From: Hyunsoonleella flava
Lineage (GTDB): Bacteria > Bacteroidota > Bacteroidia > Flavobacteriales > Flavobacteriaceae
Direction: 5' to 3'
DNA length: 64,000 bases
Assembly: GCF_004310325.1 (NCBI RefSeq)
Contig: NZ_SIRT01000001.1
Coordinates: forward strand, 372,001 to 436,000
Made by a program: the position numbers and the translations under genes. Below the pieces are notes generated by a model. It had not been told where the DNA came from. It searched no databases and worked only from the letters and a program-made list of their open reading frames with translations. Each line of letters begins with the position of its first letter. Positions within the stretch are counted from its first letter, which is position 1. Positions 23,077 to 31,595 of the stretch are shown here, one piece after another.

Positions 23077-23640
23077 ATGAGTAAAAAGAATAAAGCAAAA
23101 GATATAAAAGAAGAACAAGCCAACGGATTGAAGGACGAAGCTGTGGCAGTTGAAGAACAACAAGACCAAGATGTAAGTGAAGAATTATCTGCGGAAGACA
23201 AGCTAAAAGAAGAGCTTCAAAGTGAAAAGGATAAGTTTTTGCGTTTGTTTGCTGAGTTTGAAAACTATAAGAAACGAACTTCAAGAGAGCGTATAGAACT
23301 ATTTAAAACCGCAGGGAAGGAAATAATGCTTGAGTTATTACCGGTACTTGATGATTTTGAACGGGCACTTTTACATATAGAAGAAGATAAAGAGGCAGAA
23401 GAATTACGCAAAGGTGTGCTCTTAATTTATCAAAAATTGTTGTCTACCTTAGAGAAAAAAGGATTATCAGTTTGTGAAGTATCACAAGGGGATACGTTTG
23501 ACGCAGAAGTGCACACAGCAATAACCCAAATCCCTGCACCAAGCGATGATTTAAAAGGAAAAATCATTGATGTAGTTGAGAAAGGCTATAAATTGGGAGA
23601 TACCATTATTCGTTTTCCAAAGGTGGTAGTTGGGCAATAA
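23077..23640 (+). CDS. grpE: nucleotide exchange factor GrpE
   Basis: 187 residues. A charged N-terminal tail (1-45, Lys/Glu-rich) leads into the long dimer coiled coil (about 46-95, LKEELQSEKDKFLRLFAEFENYKKRTSRERIELF) and the C-terminal beta domain (about 135-187, VSQGDTFDAEVHTAITQIPAP ... VVEKGYKLGDTIIRFPKVVV). GrpE opens the nucleotide pocket of DnaK to release ADP and substrate. It begins an operon with dnaJ nine bases downstream; dnaK itself is not in this window. Confidence 0.95.
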   Translation: MSKKNKAKDIKEEQANGLKDEAVAVEEQQDQDVSEELSAEDKLKEELQSEKDKFLRLFAEFENYKKRTSRERIELFKTAGKEIMLELLPVLDDFERALLHIEEDKEAEELRKGVLLIYQKLLSTLEKKGLSVCEVSQGDTFDAEVHTAITQIPAPSDDLKGKIIDVVEKGYKLGDTIIRFPKVVVGQ

Positions 23641-23649
23641 AACAAAATT

Positions 23650-24768
23650 ATGGCAAAGAGAGATTATTACGAAGTTTTAGGGGTTAGTAAAGGGGCAAGT
23701 GCCAGTGAAATAAAAAAGGCTTACAGAAAAAAAGCAATTGAGTTTCATCCTGATAAAAACCCAGACGATAAAGAGGCCGAGGCTAAATTTAAAGAAGCAG
23801 CTGAGGCTTATGAAGTATTAAGCGATCCTGATAAAAAAGCGCGTTACGATCAGTTCGGACACCAAGCCTTTGAGGGCGGCGGTGGCTTTGGCGGCGGCGG
23901 TATGAATATGGATGATATCTTCAGTCAGTTTGGAGATATTTTTGGTGGTGCTTTTGGTGGTGGCGGTTTCTCTGGCTTTGGCGGCGGCGGTGGTCAACGT
24001 CGTGTAAAGGGGAGCAATCTTCGTATCCGTGTAAAGTTGACTTTAGAAGAAATAGCCAATGGTGTTGAAAAGAAAATAAAAGTAAAAAGAAAAGTTCAAG
24101 CCCCTGGAACAACTTACAAAACATGTTCTACATGCCAAGGTACAGGGCAGGTAACTAGAATTACTAACACTATTTTAGGTAGAATGCAAACCTCTGCACC
24201 ATGTAACACTTGTGGTGGGGCTGGACAAACAATTAACAATAGGCCATCGGATGCTGATGCGCAAGGTTTAAAAGTTGCAGAAGAAACGGTTTCAATAAAG
24301 ATTCCTGCAGGCGTGGTTGATGGTATGCAACTAAAAGTTTCAGGAAAAGGTAATGAAGCTCCTGGAAATGGTATTTCAGGAGATTTATTGGTGGCAATAG
24401 AAGAAGCAGACCATCCCAGTTTGCAACGTGAAGGTGATAATTTGCATTATGATTTGTACGTAAGTATTCCCGAAGCAGTTTTAGGAACTTCAAAAGAAAT
24501 TGATACCGTAACGGGTAAAGTGCGTATAAAGGTTGAAGCTGGTGTACAATCTGGTAAAATTTTACGCTTGCGCGGAAAAGGCATTCCTAGTTTGAATGGT
24601 TATGGAAAGGGTGACTTGTTAGTGCATGTAAATGTTTGGACACCTAAAACATTAAATAAACAGCAAAAAGAGTTTTTTGAGGAGATGCTTGAAGATGACC
24701 ATTTTTCCCCAAAGCCCGCAAGTTCAGATAAATCGTTCTTCGAAAAAGTGAAGGATATGTTTTCTTAA
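23650..24768 (+). CDS. dnaJ: chaperone DnaJ with a reduced zinc domain
   Basis: 372 residues: J domain (1-70, with HPD at 33-35), Gly/Phe-rich linker (75-116), zinc domain (about 145-200), and C-terminal substrate-binding domains. DnaJ delivers clients to DnaK and stimulates its ATPase. The usual type I DnaJ has four CxxCxGxG motifs; here only two exist, CSTCQGTG (C159, C162) and CNTCGGAG (C185, C188), equivalent to motifs 2 and 3 that form zinc centre II. Motifs 1 and 4 are absent, with [12 protein letters not shown] and [12 protein letters not shown] in their places. This reduced form is, as I recall, typical of Flavobacteriaceae and is not damage. It is co-transcribed with grpE. Confidence 0.95.
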   Translation: MAKRDYYEVLGVSKGASASEIKKAYRKKAIEFHPDKNPDDKEAEAKFKEAAEAYEVLSDPDKKARYDQFGHQAFEGGGGFGGGGMNMDDIFSQFGDIFGGAFGGGGFSGFGGGGGQRRVKGSNLRIRVKLTLEEIANGVEKKIKVKRKVQAPGTTYKTCSTCQGTGQVTRITNTILGRMQTSAPCNTCGGAGQTINNRPSDADAQGLKVAEETVSIKIPAGVVDGMQLKVSGKGNEAPGNGISGDLLVAIEEADHPSLQREGDNLHYDLYVSIPEAVLGTSKEIDTVTGKVRIKVEAGVQSGKILRLRGKGIPSLNGYGKGDLLVHVNVWTPKTLNKQQKEFFEEMLEDDHFSPKPASSDKSFFEKVKDMFS

Positions 24769-24960
24769 AAAAACTTTTGCGAAACAAAGGTTCTAAGCAC
24801 TTTTTAGATTTAGCACATGCGCTTGAACATGTAAACATTAAGGCAATTAACTTCGTTTTTTATTGAAAATTAATAAGAAGATTGAAGATAATGTAATGGA
24901 TTAAAAAATTCTGTAGTAAAATGGAATTTTTTTATGTAAGGTGCAACTTATCTTAATAGT
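24769..24960. other. gap after dnaJ without a supported feature
   Basis: 192 AT-rich bases without a supported reading frame, terminator hairpin or RNA gene. The following 24961-25086 holds a promoter and candidate small RNA, and 25087-25267 is leader sequence of the ABC transporter with a weak -7-like TATCTTTA at 25235-25242. Confidence 0.4.
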
Positions 24961-24994
24961 TTTGCTATTAGTTAAGAAAAAAAAACTATCTTTG
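24961..24994 (+). promoter_or_regulatory. strong Bacteroidota promoter without a following reading frame
   Basis: TTTG (24961-24964) and TATCTTTG (24987-24994) are exact -33 and -7 boxes, 22 bases apart. Transcription should begin near 24998-25001, yet no protein gene starts within 250 bases. Confidence 0.6.
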
Positions 24995-24997
24995 ATT

Positions 24998-25086
24998 ATC
25001 GCTAATTAACATTAGTGATAATTTTTCTTTTTCATAGCAATTTTTTTCCCATCCTTAATTTTAATTAAGGGTGGGTTTTGTTTTTG
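24998..25086 (+). ncRNA. candidate small RNA, about 85-90 bases, two hairpins
   Basis: It begins just after a consensus promoter. The first hairpin pairs ATTATCGCTAAT (24995-25006) with ATTAGTGATAAT (25011-25022), one G-U pair, loop TAAC, followed by TTTTTCTTTTT. The second pairs CCCATCCTTAA (25048-25058) with TTAAGGGTGGG (25065-25075), one G-U pair, followed by TTTTGTTTTT, and looks like a terminator. Promoter, two stems and terminator form a complete short transcription unit with no coding frame. The first stem overlaps the start point, so it could alternatively be an operator. It matches no RNA family I recognise (not 6S, SRP or tmRNA). Confidence 0.45.
25048..25085 (+). terminator. Rho-independent terminator, 280 bases after dnaJ
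   Basis: Stem of 11 base pairs (CCCATCCTTAA with TTAAGGGTGGG) and TTTTGTTTTT. It is too far from dnaJ to be its natural end and fits the candidate small RNA. Confidence 0.7.
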
Positions 25087-25267
25087 TAACAAAAGCTAGT
25101 GATTATGGTACTTTTAAGTGTTTTTCTGCAGTTCAAAATTTTAAATTAGAAAAACCGAAACAAATGCTATTGCTTGTCAATTTTTCCCTAAATAATTTAC
25201 TTGTTTTCAATTTAACGGACTCATATACATTTAATATCTTTACATTTCTTTTAATTAAAAATTGTGA

Positions 25268-26203
25268 ATGGATAAGCTATTGGAAGTTAATGGTGCTAGT
25301 AAGAAATTTGGAGATTTTATAGCATTAAACAATGTTTCTATTTCAGTGCCAAAAGGTAGTATTTACGGACTTTTAGGGCCTAATGGGGCAGGAAAAACCA
25401 CTTTAATCCGAATTATAAACCAAATTACTTTACCAGATTCGGGCACCGTGGTTCTTGACGGCGAGCCGCTAAACGAATCTCATATAAAAGATATTGGTTA
25501 TCTCCCTGAAGAACGCGGGTTGTACAAATCTATGAAAGTAGGTGAGCAGGCGTTGTATTTGGCGCAATTAAAAGGTTTAAGCAAATCGGTTGCAAAAGAA
25601 CGCCTTAAATATTGGTTTGATAGATTGGATATTGGGGATTGGTGGAATAAGAAAATCCAAGAACTATCAAAAGGAATGGCTCAAAAAATACAGTTTGTGG
25701 TTACTGTATTGCATGAACCTAAACTTCTAATTTTTGATGAGCCATTTTCTGGTTTTGACCCCATTAATGCCAATTTAATTAAGGATGAGATTTTACGACT
25801 AAGGGAAAATGGTGCAACAGTTATTTTTTCGACACATCGTATGGAATCCGTTGAAGAGCTTTGCGACGATATTGCATTGATTCATAAATCCAATAAAATC
25901 TTAGATGGTAAGATTTTGGATGTAAAGCGTGCTTACAAGTCTAATACATTTGAGATTGGTGTAAATACAGCTAATAATAGTGCCTTGGAAAAAGAACTTT
26001 CAGACAAGTTTAAAACTGAGCCAGCGAATTTTAAAACTTTAAGTAATGAGTTAAAATTGAATATTCAACTCAATGGAAATCAAAGTTCTAATGATTTATT
26101 GAACTATTTAACCTCAAAAGGAGAGGTCTCTCATTTTGTAGAGTTAATTCCAAGTGTAAACGATATTTTTATTCAAACGGTAACTGAAAATAATTTGCAA
26201 TAG
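25268..26203 (+). CDS. ABC transporter ATP-binding protein, NatA-like
   Basis: 311 residues. Walker A is GPNGAGKTT (near residues 38-46), the signature is LSKGMAQK, Walker B is LLIFDEPFSGFDP and the H-loop is FSTHRME. The extra C-terminal 85 residues after the nucleotide domain, ending SVNDIFIQTV, are typical of the NatA/DrrA group, whose partner is an ABC-2 permease, here the next gene four bases away. This pair exports sodium or another small substrate in the founding examples. It is the first gene of a seven-gene run with gaps of 1-18 bases. Confidence 0.92.
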   Translation: MDKLLEVNGASKKFGDFIALNNVSISVPKGSIYGLLGPNGAGKTTLIRIINQITLPDSGTVVLDGEPLNESHIKDIGYLPEERGLYKSMKVGEQALYLAQLKGLSKSVAKERLKYWFDRLDIGDWWNKKIQELSKGMAQKIQFVVTVLHEPKLLIFDEPFSGFDPINANLIKDEILRLRENGATVIFSTHRMESVEELCDDIALIHKSNKILDGKILDVKRAYKSNTFEIGVNTANNSALEKELSDKFKTEPANFKTLSNELKLNIQLNGNQSSNDLLNYLTSKGEVSHFVELIPSVNDIFIQTVTENNLQ

Positions 26204-26207
26204 TAGC

Positions 26208-27521
26208 ATGAATCATCTTCCTCTTATTATAAAACGCGAGTACCTATCTAAGGTAAAAAACAAGTCATTTATTGTAATGACAATTTTAAGCCCTATCATC
26301 ATGATAGCGCTTATAAGTGTTGTGGCGTATTTGTCTCAATTAAATAATGACAAGGTGCGAACCATTTCGATTTTGGATGAATCAGGTAAGGTTAAGGATA
26401 TATTCGAAAGCACAGATAATACTACTTATAACAAACTTGATGGGATGTCCCTTGAAGATGCAAAAACATTGGTAACGGAGACCTCTGGCTATGGTTTACT
26501 TCATATAAAAGATATTGAAAATGTTAAGGAACTTTCAGAAAATATAAAGTTCTACTCAGAGGAATCACCCTCATTAACTGTGATTTCTAAATTGGAAAAT
26601 AAACTAGAAAGGCACTTAACCCTAATCAACTACGAAAATGTAGGTATTGATATTGATAAGATTAAAGATTCAAAAGTAACCGTAGATATTTTTCAGGAGA
26701 ATTTTGTTGGCGAAACCTCCTCTAAAACAGATAGTATCATAAAGCTAATTTTTGGTGGGGCTGCTGGATATTTATTATTCATGTTCATCATTATCTATGG
26801 AAATATGATAATGCGAAGCGTTATAGAAGAGAAAACTAGCAGGATTATAGAAGTTATTGTGTCTTCTGTGAAGCCAGTACAATTAATGTTGGGTAAAATT
26901 ATTGGTACTTCTTTAGCCGGATTAACTCAATTTGCGATTTGGCTAATTTTAGGTAGCATATTACTATTTGTGGTTTCAGCTATTTTTGGTATTGATATGG
27001 CACAAATGCAAACGCCGCAGCAAGCCGCTATTCAGCAAGCCATGGAAAACCCAGAAGTTAATACCAAAATTCAAGAAGCTATGCAGGGATTTTTTAATTT
27101 GCCTCTAACCAATTTGATTATTGCCTTTATCTTCTTTTTTATAAGTGGTTATTTGCTGTATAGTTCACTCTATGCTGCTATTGGTGCTGCTGTTGATAAT
27201 GAGACAGACACACAACAGTTTATGCTGCCCATCATTATGCCTTTAATTTTGGCCGTTTACATCGGAATTTTCACGGTAATTGAAGATCCTCACGGTACAG
27301 TTTCCACCGTATTTTCGTTTATACCATTTACCTCTCCTGTTGTAATGCTTATGCGCATACCTTTTGGAGTACCCATTTGGCAACAATTGCTATCTTTAGC
27401 ATTATTGATTGGAACTTTTGTGTTTACGGTTTGGATTGCCGCTAAAATTTACAGGGTTGGAATTTTGATGTATGGTAAAAAGCCTACATACAAAGAACTT
27501 TTAAAGTGGATTAAATATTAA
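26208..27521 (+). CDS. ABC-2 type permease, NatB-like
   Basis: 437 residues. A first membrane helix (about 18-38) is followed by a large extracytoplasmic domain (about 40-175) and then a block of five or six helices (about 180-430). The segment SVIEEKTSRIIEVIVSSVKPVQLMLGKIIGTSLAGL is the coupling region characteristic of NatB/YhfN-type ABC-2 permeases. It forms the transport channel with the ATPase encoded just upstream. The predicted role is export of a small ion or toxic compound; the substrate is not readable. It is followed after one base by the mechanosensitive channel gene. Confidence 0.9.
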   Translation: MNHLPLIIKREYLSKVKNKSFIVMTILSPIIMIALISVVAYLSQLNNDKVRTISILDESGKVKDIFESTDNTTYNKLDGMSLEDAKTLVTETSGYGLLHIKDIENVKELSENIKFYSEESPSLTVISKLENKLERHLTLINYENVGIDIDKIKDSKVTVDIFQENFVGETSSKTDSIIKLIFGGAAGYLLFMFIIIYGNMIMRSVIEEKTSRIIEVIVSSVKPVQLMLGKIIGTSLAGLTQFAIWLILGSILLFVVSAIFGIDMAQMQTPQQAAIQQAMENPEVNTKIQEAMQGFFNLPLTNLIIAFIFFFISGYLLYSSLYAAIGAAVDNETDTQQFMLPIIMPLILAVYIGIFTVIEDPHGTVSTVFSFIPFTSPVVMLMRIPFGVPIWQQLLSLALLIGTFVFTVWIAAKIYRVGILMYGKKPTYKELLKWIKY

Positions 27522-27522
27522 G

Positions 27523-28461
27523 ATGCAGGAGACATCAAAAGATAACATACAGAATGAGGTTGGCCCAATCGAGGAGGTTCTGCAAGGCACTTCCTTTGGA
27601 CAGGCTATTCAGGAGTTTCTTGATTTCAAAATCGTAGATTTTACCTATGGTACTGGAGCAGATGCTCATCAAATTGTGCTAAGAGTAAAGTATTTACTTC
27701 TTGTAGTTTTGGTAATGATTTTAACCACTTTTTTATTAAGATGGATAAAAAAGTTAGTTACCAAAAGATTGCCCGATGAGGACAAAGTGAAGTTCAATAC
27801 CGTGTTTTCCTTTACAAGATGGATAATATATCTTATCGTTATATTGGTGGTGCTAGATGCCATCGGTTTTAATGTAACCGCTATTTTTGCAGCTTCTGCT
27901 GTATTATTAATAGGTGTTGGTTTAGCTCTACAAACGCTTTTTCAAGATATCATTTCTGGAATTTTTATTTTGATTGACCGCTCTGTACAGGTCGGGGATA
28001 TTGTTGAGTTGGAGGGAAAAGTAGGTCGTGTAGAAGAAATAAAACTCCGAACCACAAGGGCAGTTACAATTGATAACAAAGTGCTCATTATCCCAAATCA
28101 TCAGTACCTTACAAATAGTTTATATAACTGGACACAAAACGGTAAGGTCACTAGGGAAAGTGTATCAGTTGGTGTAGCCTATGGCAGTGATGTGCAGTTG
28201 GTAAAAAAACTATTACTTAAAGCAGCAAACTCTCATGAAATGGTGTTGCGCCATCCGGCACCATTGGTTTTGTTTGAAAACTTTGGAGATAGCGCCTTAG
28301 AATTCAGGCTAATCTTTACCCTTAATGATAGTTTTATAGGTGTTATTCCCAAAAGTGATATAAGATTTGAAATAAACCGTCTATTTAGAGATAACAACAT
28401 TAAAATTCCATTTCCACAACGCGATATTCATATTATTTCAAAACCCTCAGAAAATCCATAA
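27523..28461 (+). CDS. MscS-type mechanosensitive channel
   Basis: 312 residues. Membrane helices lie at about 60-75, 100-118 and 122-145; the pore-lining TM3 region AIFAASAVLLIGVGLALQTLFQDIISGIFILIDRSVQVGD has the Ala/Gly packing pattern and the Gln-Asp kink of MscS. The cytosolic beta domain (VELEGKVGRVEEIKLRTTRAVTIDNKVLIIPNHQYL) and alpha/beta domain follow, ending with FPQRDIHI. It opens under membrane tension to release solutes after osmotic downshock. Its position inside an ABC exporter operon suggests a joint envelope-stress role. Confidence 0.92.
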   Translation: MQETSKDNIQNEVGPIEEVLQGTSFGQAIQEFLDFKIVDFTYGTGADAHQIVLRVKYLLLVVLVMILTTFLLRWIKKLVTKRLPDEDKVKFNTVFSFTRWIIYLIVILVVLDAIGFNVTAIFAASAVLLIGVGLALQTLFQDIISGIFILIDRSVQVGDIVELEGKVGRVEEIKLRTTRAVTIDNKVLIIPNHQYLTNSLYNWTQNGKVTRESVSVGVAYGSDVQLVKKLLLKAANSHEMVLRHPAPLVLFENFGDSALEFRLIFTLNDSFIGVIPKSDIRFEINRLFRDNNIKIPFPQRDIHIISKPSENP

Positions 28462-28471
28462 GAAAACATTT

Positions 28472-29356
28472 ATGTCATATCGTTTAACAAGGTTATTGTG
28501 TTTTTTTGTTTTCTTATGTATAATCCAACTAGGTCACACCCAATTAACTGACCTGGCAAGACTTGAATATTCATTCATTCCACAAAGCAAATCTGAAGAT
28601 GATTATAACCGACTACGCGCTTTAATTAATTACCCTATTGAAATAAAAAAAGATGCATATCTAGTTGTAGGTGCTGAATATAATAGGGTTATACTAAATT
28701 TAGAAGAAAACTATCCTTTTAATACTGCTGGCTTACGACGGATTCATATAATAGACTTAAACTTGGGTTATACGTTTAAGTGGAACGAGAATTTGAGAAT
28801 AGGTATGAAGTTTAACCCACGAATTGCCTCTACACTTACCAAAAGTATTGTGTCAGACGATATCTTTTTAAATGGTGGATTATTTGTTATTAACGATAGA
28901 AGAGATGATACCTCTCTTAAACGTCCTTATAGACTAATATTAGGGCTTACTTATAATGCTACAACAGGAATTCCTTTCCCATTACCCTTTGTGAGTTATT
29001 TTAGGCAGATTAATGATAAATGGAGTTTTAACGCTGGTGTGCCAAAATCAAATATTAAGTATGCCGTTGACGATAGAAATGATATACAGGCCTTCATTGG
29101 TTTAGATGGATATTTGGCACATTTGCAAGAGCCTTCAGTTATTAATGGACAAAGTATCGACCATATTTCGTTATCCGTTGTAGTAGGAGGATTAGGGTAT
29201 GAATATTTATTTTCTAAACATTTGGTAGGATATTTGTATACTGGATATACGTTTAGATTAAATAACGTTTTACGTAATGAAAATAGAGATGAAGTTTTTA
29301 AATTAGACGAAATAAATGCGTTTTATTTAAGAACCGGAATAAAATTTAAAATTTAG
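28472..29356 (+). CDS. outer-membrane beta-barrel protein, DUF6268-like
   Basis: 294 residues with a signal peptide (about 1-23, ending LGHTQ). The rest alternates polar and hydrophobic residues with many Tyr, Asn and Arg and ends in an aromatic/hydrophobic strand (FYLRTGIKFKI), the usual layout of an outer-membrane barrel. Blocks such as AEYNRVILN, IDLNLGYTFKWNENLRIGMKFNPRIAST and GLTYNATTGIPFPLPFVSYF agree with my recollection of DUF6268, but I hold the family name with moderate confidence. It sits between the MscS channel and a response regulator; its role is unknown. Confidence 0.7.
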   Translation: MSYRLTRLLCFFVFLCIIQLGHTQLTDLARLEYSFIPQSKSEDDYNRLRALINYPIEIKKDAYLVVGAEYNRVILNLEENYPFNTAGLRRIHIIDLNLGYTFKWNENLRIGMKFNPRIASTLTKSIVSDDIFLNGGLFVINDRRDDTSLKRPYRLILGLTYNATTGIPFPLPFVSYFRQINDKWSFNAGVPKSNIKYAVDDRNDIQAFIGLDGYLAHLQEPSVINGQSIDHISLSVVVGGLGYEYLFSKHLVGYLYTGYTFRLNNVLRNENRDEVFKLDEINAFYLRTGIKFKI

Positions 29357-29359
29357 TAT

Positions 29360-30523
29360 ATGCCTAAAATATTAATTATTGAAGATGAAGCGGCCATAAG
29401 GCGCGTATTAGTTAAAATTCTTTCTGAAGAAAGTGATACTTACACAGTTGAAGAAGCTGAGGATGGGTTGGCTGGAATGGATAAACTAAAGAAAGACGAT
29501 TTTGATTTAGTGCTTTGCGATATTAAAATGCCAAAAATGGATGGTGTTGAAGTGCTAGAGGCCACAAAAAAGATAAAGCCCGAAACGCCTATTGTGATGA
29601 TTTCTGGTCATGGTGACCTGGATACGGCAGTAAACACAATGCGTTTAGGGGCCTATGATTATATTTCAAAACCACCAGATTTAAACAGATTATTAAATAC
29701 TGTTAGAAATGCTTTAGATAGAAAGGAGCTTGTTGTTGAAAACAAAATCCTGAAGAAAAAGGTTAGTAAGAAATATGAGATGATAGGGGAGAGCGACTCG
29801 ATTTCCCAAATCAAGGATATGATTGATAAAGTAGCGCTAACGGACGCTAGGGTTTTGATAACTGGGCCTAACGGTACGGGAAAAGAACTGGTGGCACATT
29901 GGTTACATGAAAAAAGCGATCGTGTAAAAGGGCCGATGATTGAAGTGAATTGTGCCGCTATACCTAGTGAATTAATTGAAAGTGAATTGTTTGGTCATGT
30001 AAAAGGTGCGTTTACAAGTGCCAATAAGGATAGAGCCGGTAAGTTTGAAGCGGCCAATGGTGGTACTATTTTCTTAGACGAAATAGGGGATATGAGTCTT
30101 TCTGCACAGGCAAAAGTTTTACGTGCGCTCCAAGAAAGTAGAATACAACGTGTAGGTAGCGATAAAGACATAAAAGTAGATGTACGCGTAGTCGCTGCAA
30201 CAAACAAAAACTTAAAGAAGGAGATTGAGGAGGGAAAGTTCCGAGAGGATTTATACCATCGTTTAGCAGTTATTTTGATTAAGGTACCAGCACTAAATGA
30301 AAGACGCGACGATATTCCGTTGTTGGTGAATCATTTTGCAAATAAAATCGCAGATGAACAAGGTACTGCTCAAAAAAGTTTTTCTGATAAGGCGATTAAG
30401 CTGTTGCAGAATTATGACTGGACAGGAAATATTAGAGAATTGCGCAACGTTGTAGAACGATTGATTATCTTAGGTGGCGCAGAAGTTAGCGAACAAGATG
30501 TAAAACTATTCGCTTCAAAATAA
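29360..30523 (+). CDS. NtrC-type response regulator without DNA-binding domain
   Basis: 387 residues. The receiver domain (1-120) has the phospho-acceptor Asp54 in LVLCDIKMPK. The AAA+ sigma54-interaction domain (about 140-375) has Walker A GPNGTGKE (169-176) and Walker B TIFLDEIGD (D240, E241). The loop that touches sigma54 is GAFTSA (216-221) rather than the classic GAFTGA. The chain ends about 30 residues after GNIRELRNVVERLI, so the C-terminal Fis-type helix-turn-helix is missing. It may activate from solution, as FlgR of Helicobacter does, or act on something other than sigma54. No partner kinase is adjacent. Confidence 0.9.
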   Translation: MPKILIIEDEAAIRRVLVKILSEESDTYTVEEAEDGLAGMDKLKKDDFDLVLCDIKMPKMDGVEVLEATKKIKPETPIVMISGHGDLDTAVNTMRLGAYDYISKPPDLNRLLNTVRNALDRKELVVENKILKKKVSKKYEMIGESDSISQIKDMIDKVALTDARVLITGPNGTGKELVAHWLHEKSDRVKGPMIEVNCAAIPSELIESELFGHVKGAFTSANKDRAGKFEAANGGTIFLDEIGDMSLSAQAKVLRALQESRIQRVGSDKDIKVDVRVVAATNKNLKKEIEEGKFREDLYHRLAVILIKVPALNERRDDIPLLVNHFANKIADEQGTAQKSFSDKAIKLLQNYDWTGNIRELRNVVERLIILGGAEVSEQDVKLFASK

Positions 30524-30529
30524 TTAAGG

Positions 30530-31408
30530 ATGAAACAGATTACTGAGAGTGATTTTAAGGTTACTTCGAAAATTGATATTAAAAACTTACCCACTTCTTT
30601 CGATTTAAGTGCAACTGAAGATGAGGTAAAGGATGCACTAAAGAAAACCAGAAAAAAACTGGCTGAAATTCAAAACACCATGTATGCCCACGACAAATAT
30701 GCAGTTTTAATAGGCATACAAGGCATGGATACTGCTGGAAAAGACAGTATGATACGTGAGGTATTTAAAAGCTTTAACGTAAGAGGTGTTGAAGTACATA
30801 GTTTTAAGGTGCCAACGGATTTAGAGTTGAGTCATGATTATCTGTGGAGACACTACATCGCTTTACCGCAGCGAGGTAAGTTTGGCGTGTTTAACCGTAC
30901 GCACTATGAAAATGTTTTGGTCACAAGAGTGCATCCCAATTATATTTTGAGCGAAAGCTTGCCAGATGTAAACTCAGTTGAAGATATAAATGATGCCTTT
31001 TGGGATAAGCGTTTTGAGCAGATTAATAATTTTGAGAAGCATATCGCGGAAAATGGTACCATTATCTTTAAGTTCTTTTTGAATTTATCAAAGGACGAAC
31101 AGAAATACCGTTTGTTGCGACGCTTGCGTAAACAAGAGAAAAACTGGAAGTTTTCGGCAGGTGATTTAAAAGAGCGTAAACTATGGGATGAATACCAAGA
31201 GTGTTATGAGGATGCCATAAATAGAACATCAAAAGATCATGCACCTTGGTACAATATTCCTGCTGACGATAAACCAACTGCACGCTATCTAGTAGCTAAA
31301 ATCATGTATGATGTATTGAGCCAATATACTGATATTAAGGAGCCTGAGTTGGATGAAGATACCAAGGCGAATTTACATTTGTACAGGGCACAATTGGAAA
31401 GTGAATAG
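30530..31408 (+). CDS. ppk2: polyphosphate kinase 2 family protein
   Basis: 292 residues. Walker A is GMDTAGKDS (65-73), followed by IREVFKSFNVRGVEVHSFKVPTDLELSHDYLWRHYIALPQRG and the Walker B/lid segment GVFNRTHYENVLVTRVHP, all hallmarks of PPK2. These enzymes move phosphate between polyphosphate and nucleotides, usually using polyphosphate to charge AMP, ADP or GDP. A single domain of this length fits class I or III; which acceptor is used cannot be told. The gene begins six bases after the response regulator, linking polyphosphate use to the same operon. Confidence 0.92.
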   Translation: MKQITESDFKVTSKIDIKNLPTSFDLSATEDEVKDALKKTRKKLAEIQNTMYAHDKYAVLIGIQGMDTAGKDSMIREVFKSFNVRGVEVHSFKVPTDLELSHDYLWRHYIALPQRGKFGVFNRTHYENVLVTRVHPNYILSESLPDVNSVEDINDAFWDKRFEQINNFEKHIAENGTIIFKFFLNLSKDEQKYRLLRRLRKQEKNWKFSAGDLKERKLWDEYQECYEDAINRTSKDHAPWYNIPADDKPTARYLVAKIMYDVLSQYTDIKEPELDEDTKANLHLYRAQLESE

Positions 31409-31426
31409 ATTAAAAAAACAACAAGA

Positions 31427-31582
31427 ATGAAGTTAGTTAAAAAATTAGCATGTATTCTAGTATTATTCTCATCTCTAATAATGTTATCATGTGAAGCGGA
31501 TGAGGAGGGATGTGAATTTGAAACTGTTTGTTTTGGTGAAGGTAATTGTGTTGAAAAACCAATACCTGGTACTTGTTTGTAA
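31427..31582 (+). CDS. 51-residue Cys-rich lipoprotein
   Basis: ATG at 31427, TAA at 31580-31582. The first 22 residues are a textbook lipoprotein signal: MKLVKKLACILVL, then SSLIMLSC with Cys22 as the lipidated residue. The mature peptide is 30 residues, acidic at first (EADEEG), with four further Cys (29, 35, 41, 50) that could form two disulfides in the periplasm. No family is recognised. It lies 18 bases after ppk2 and 13 bases from the convergent beta-helix gene, so it is probably the last member of the long operon. Small size makes it easy to miss, but the signal is strong. Confidence 0.7.
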   Translation: MKLVKKLACILVLFSSLIMLSCEADEEGCEFETVCFGEGNCVEKPIPGTCL

Positions 31583-31595
31583 TTTTCTTTCGGGT

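Noticed and set aside
23876-23998. GGC/GGT-rich tandem stretch resembling a repeat array
   Set aside because: It is the Gly/Phe linker of DnaJ, read in frame.
25071-25322. 83-codon frame before the ABC transporter
   Set aside because: It starts inside the terminator hairpin, overlaps the ATPase gene in another frame and has no recognisable protein character.
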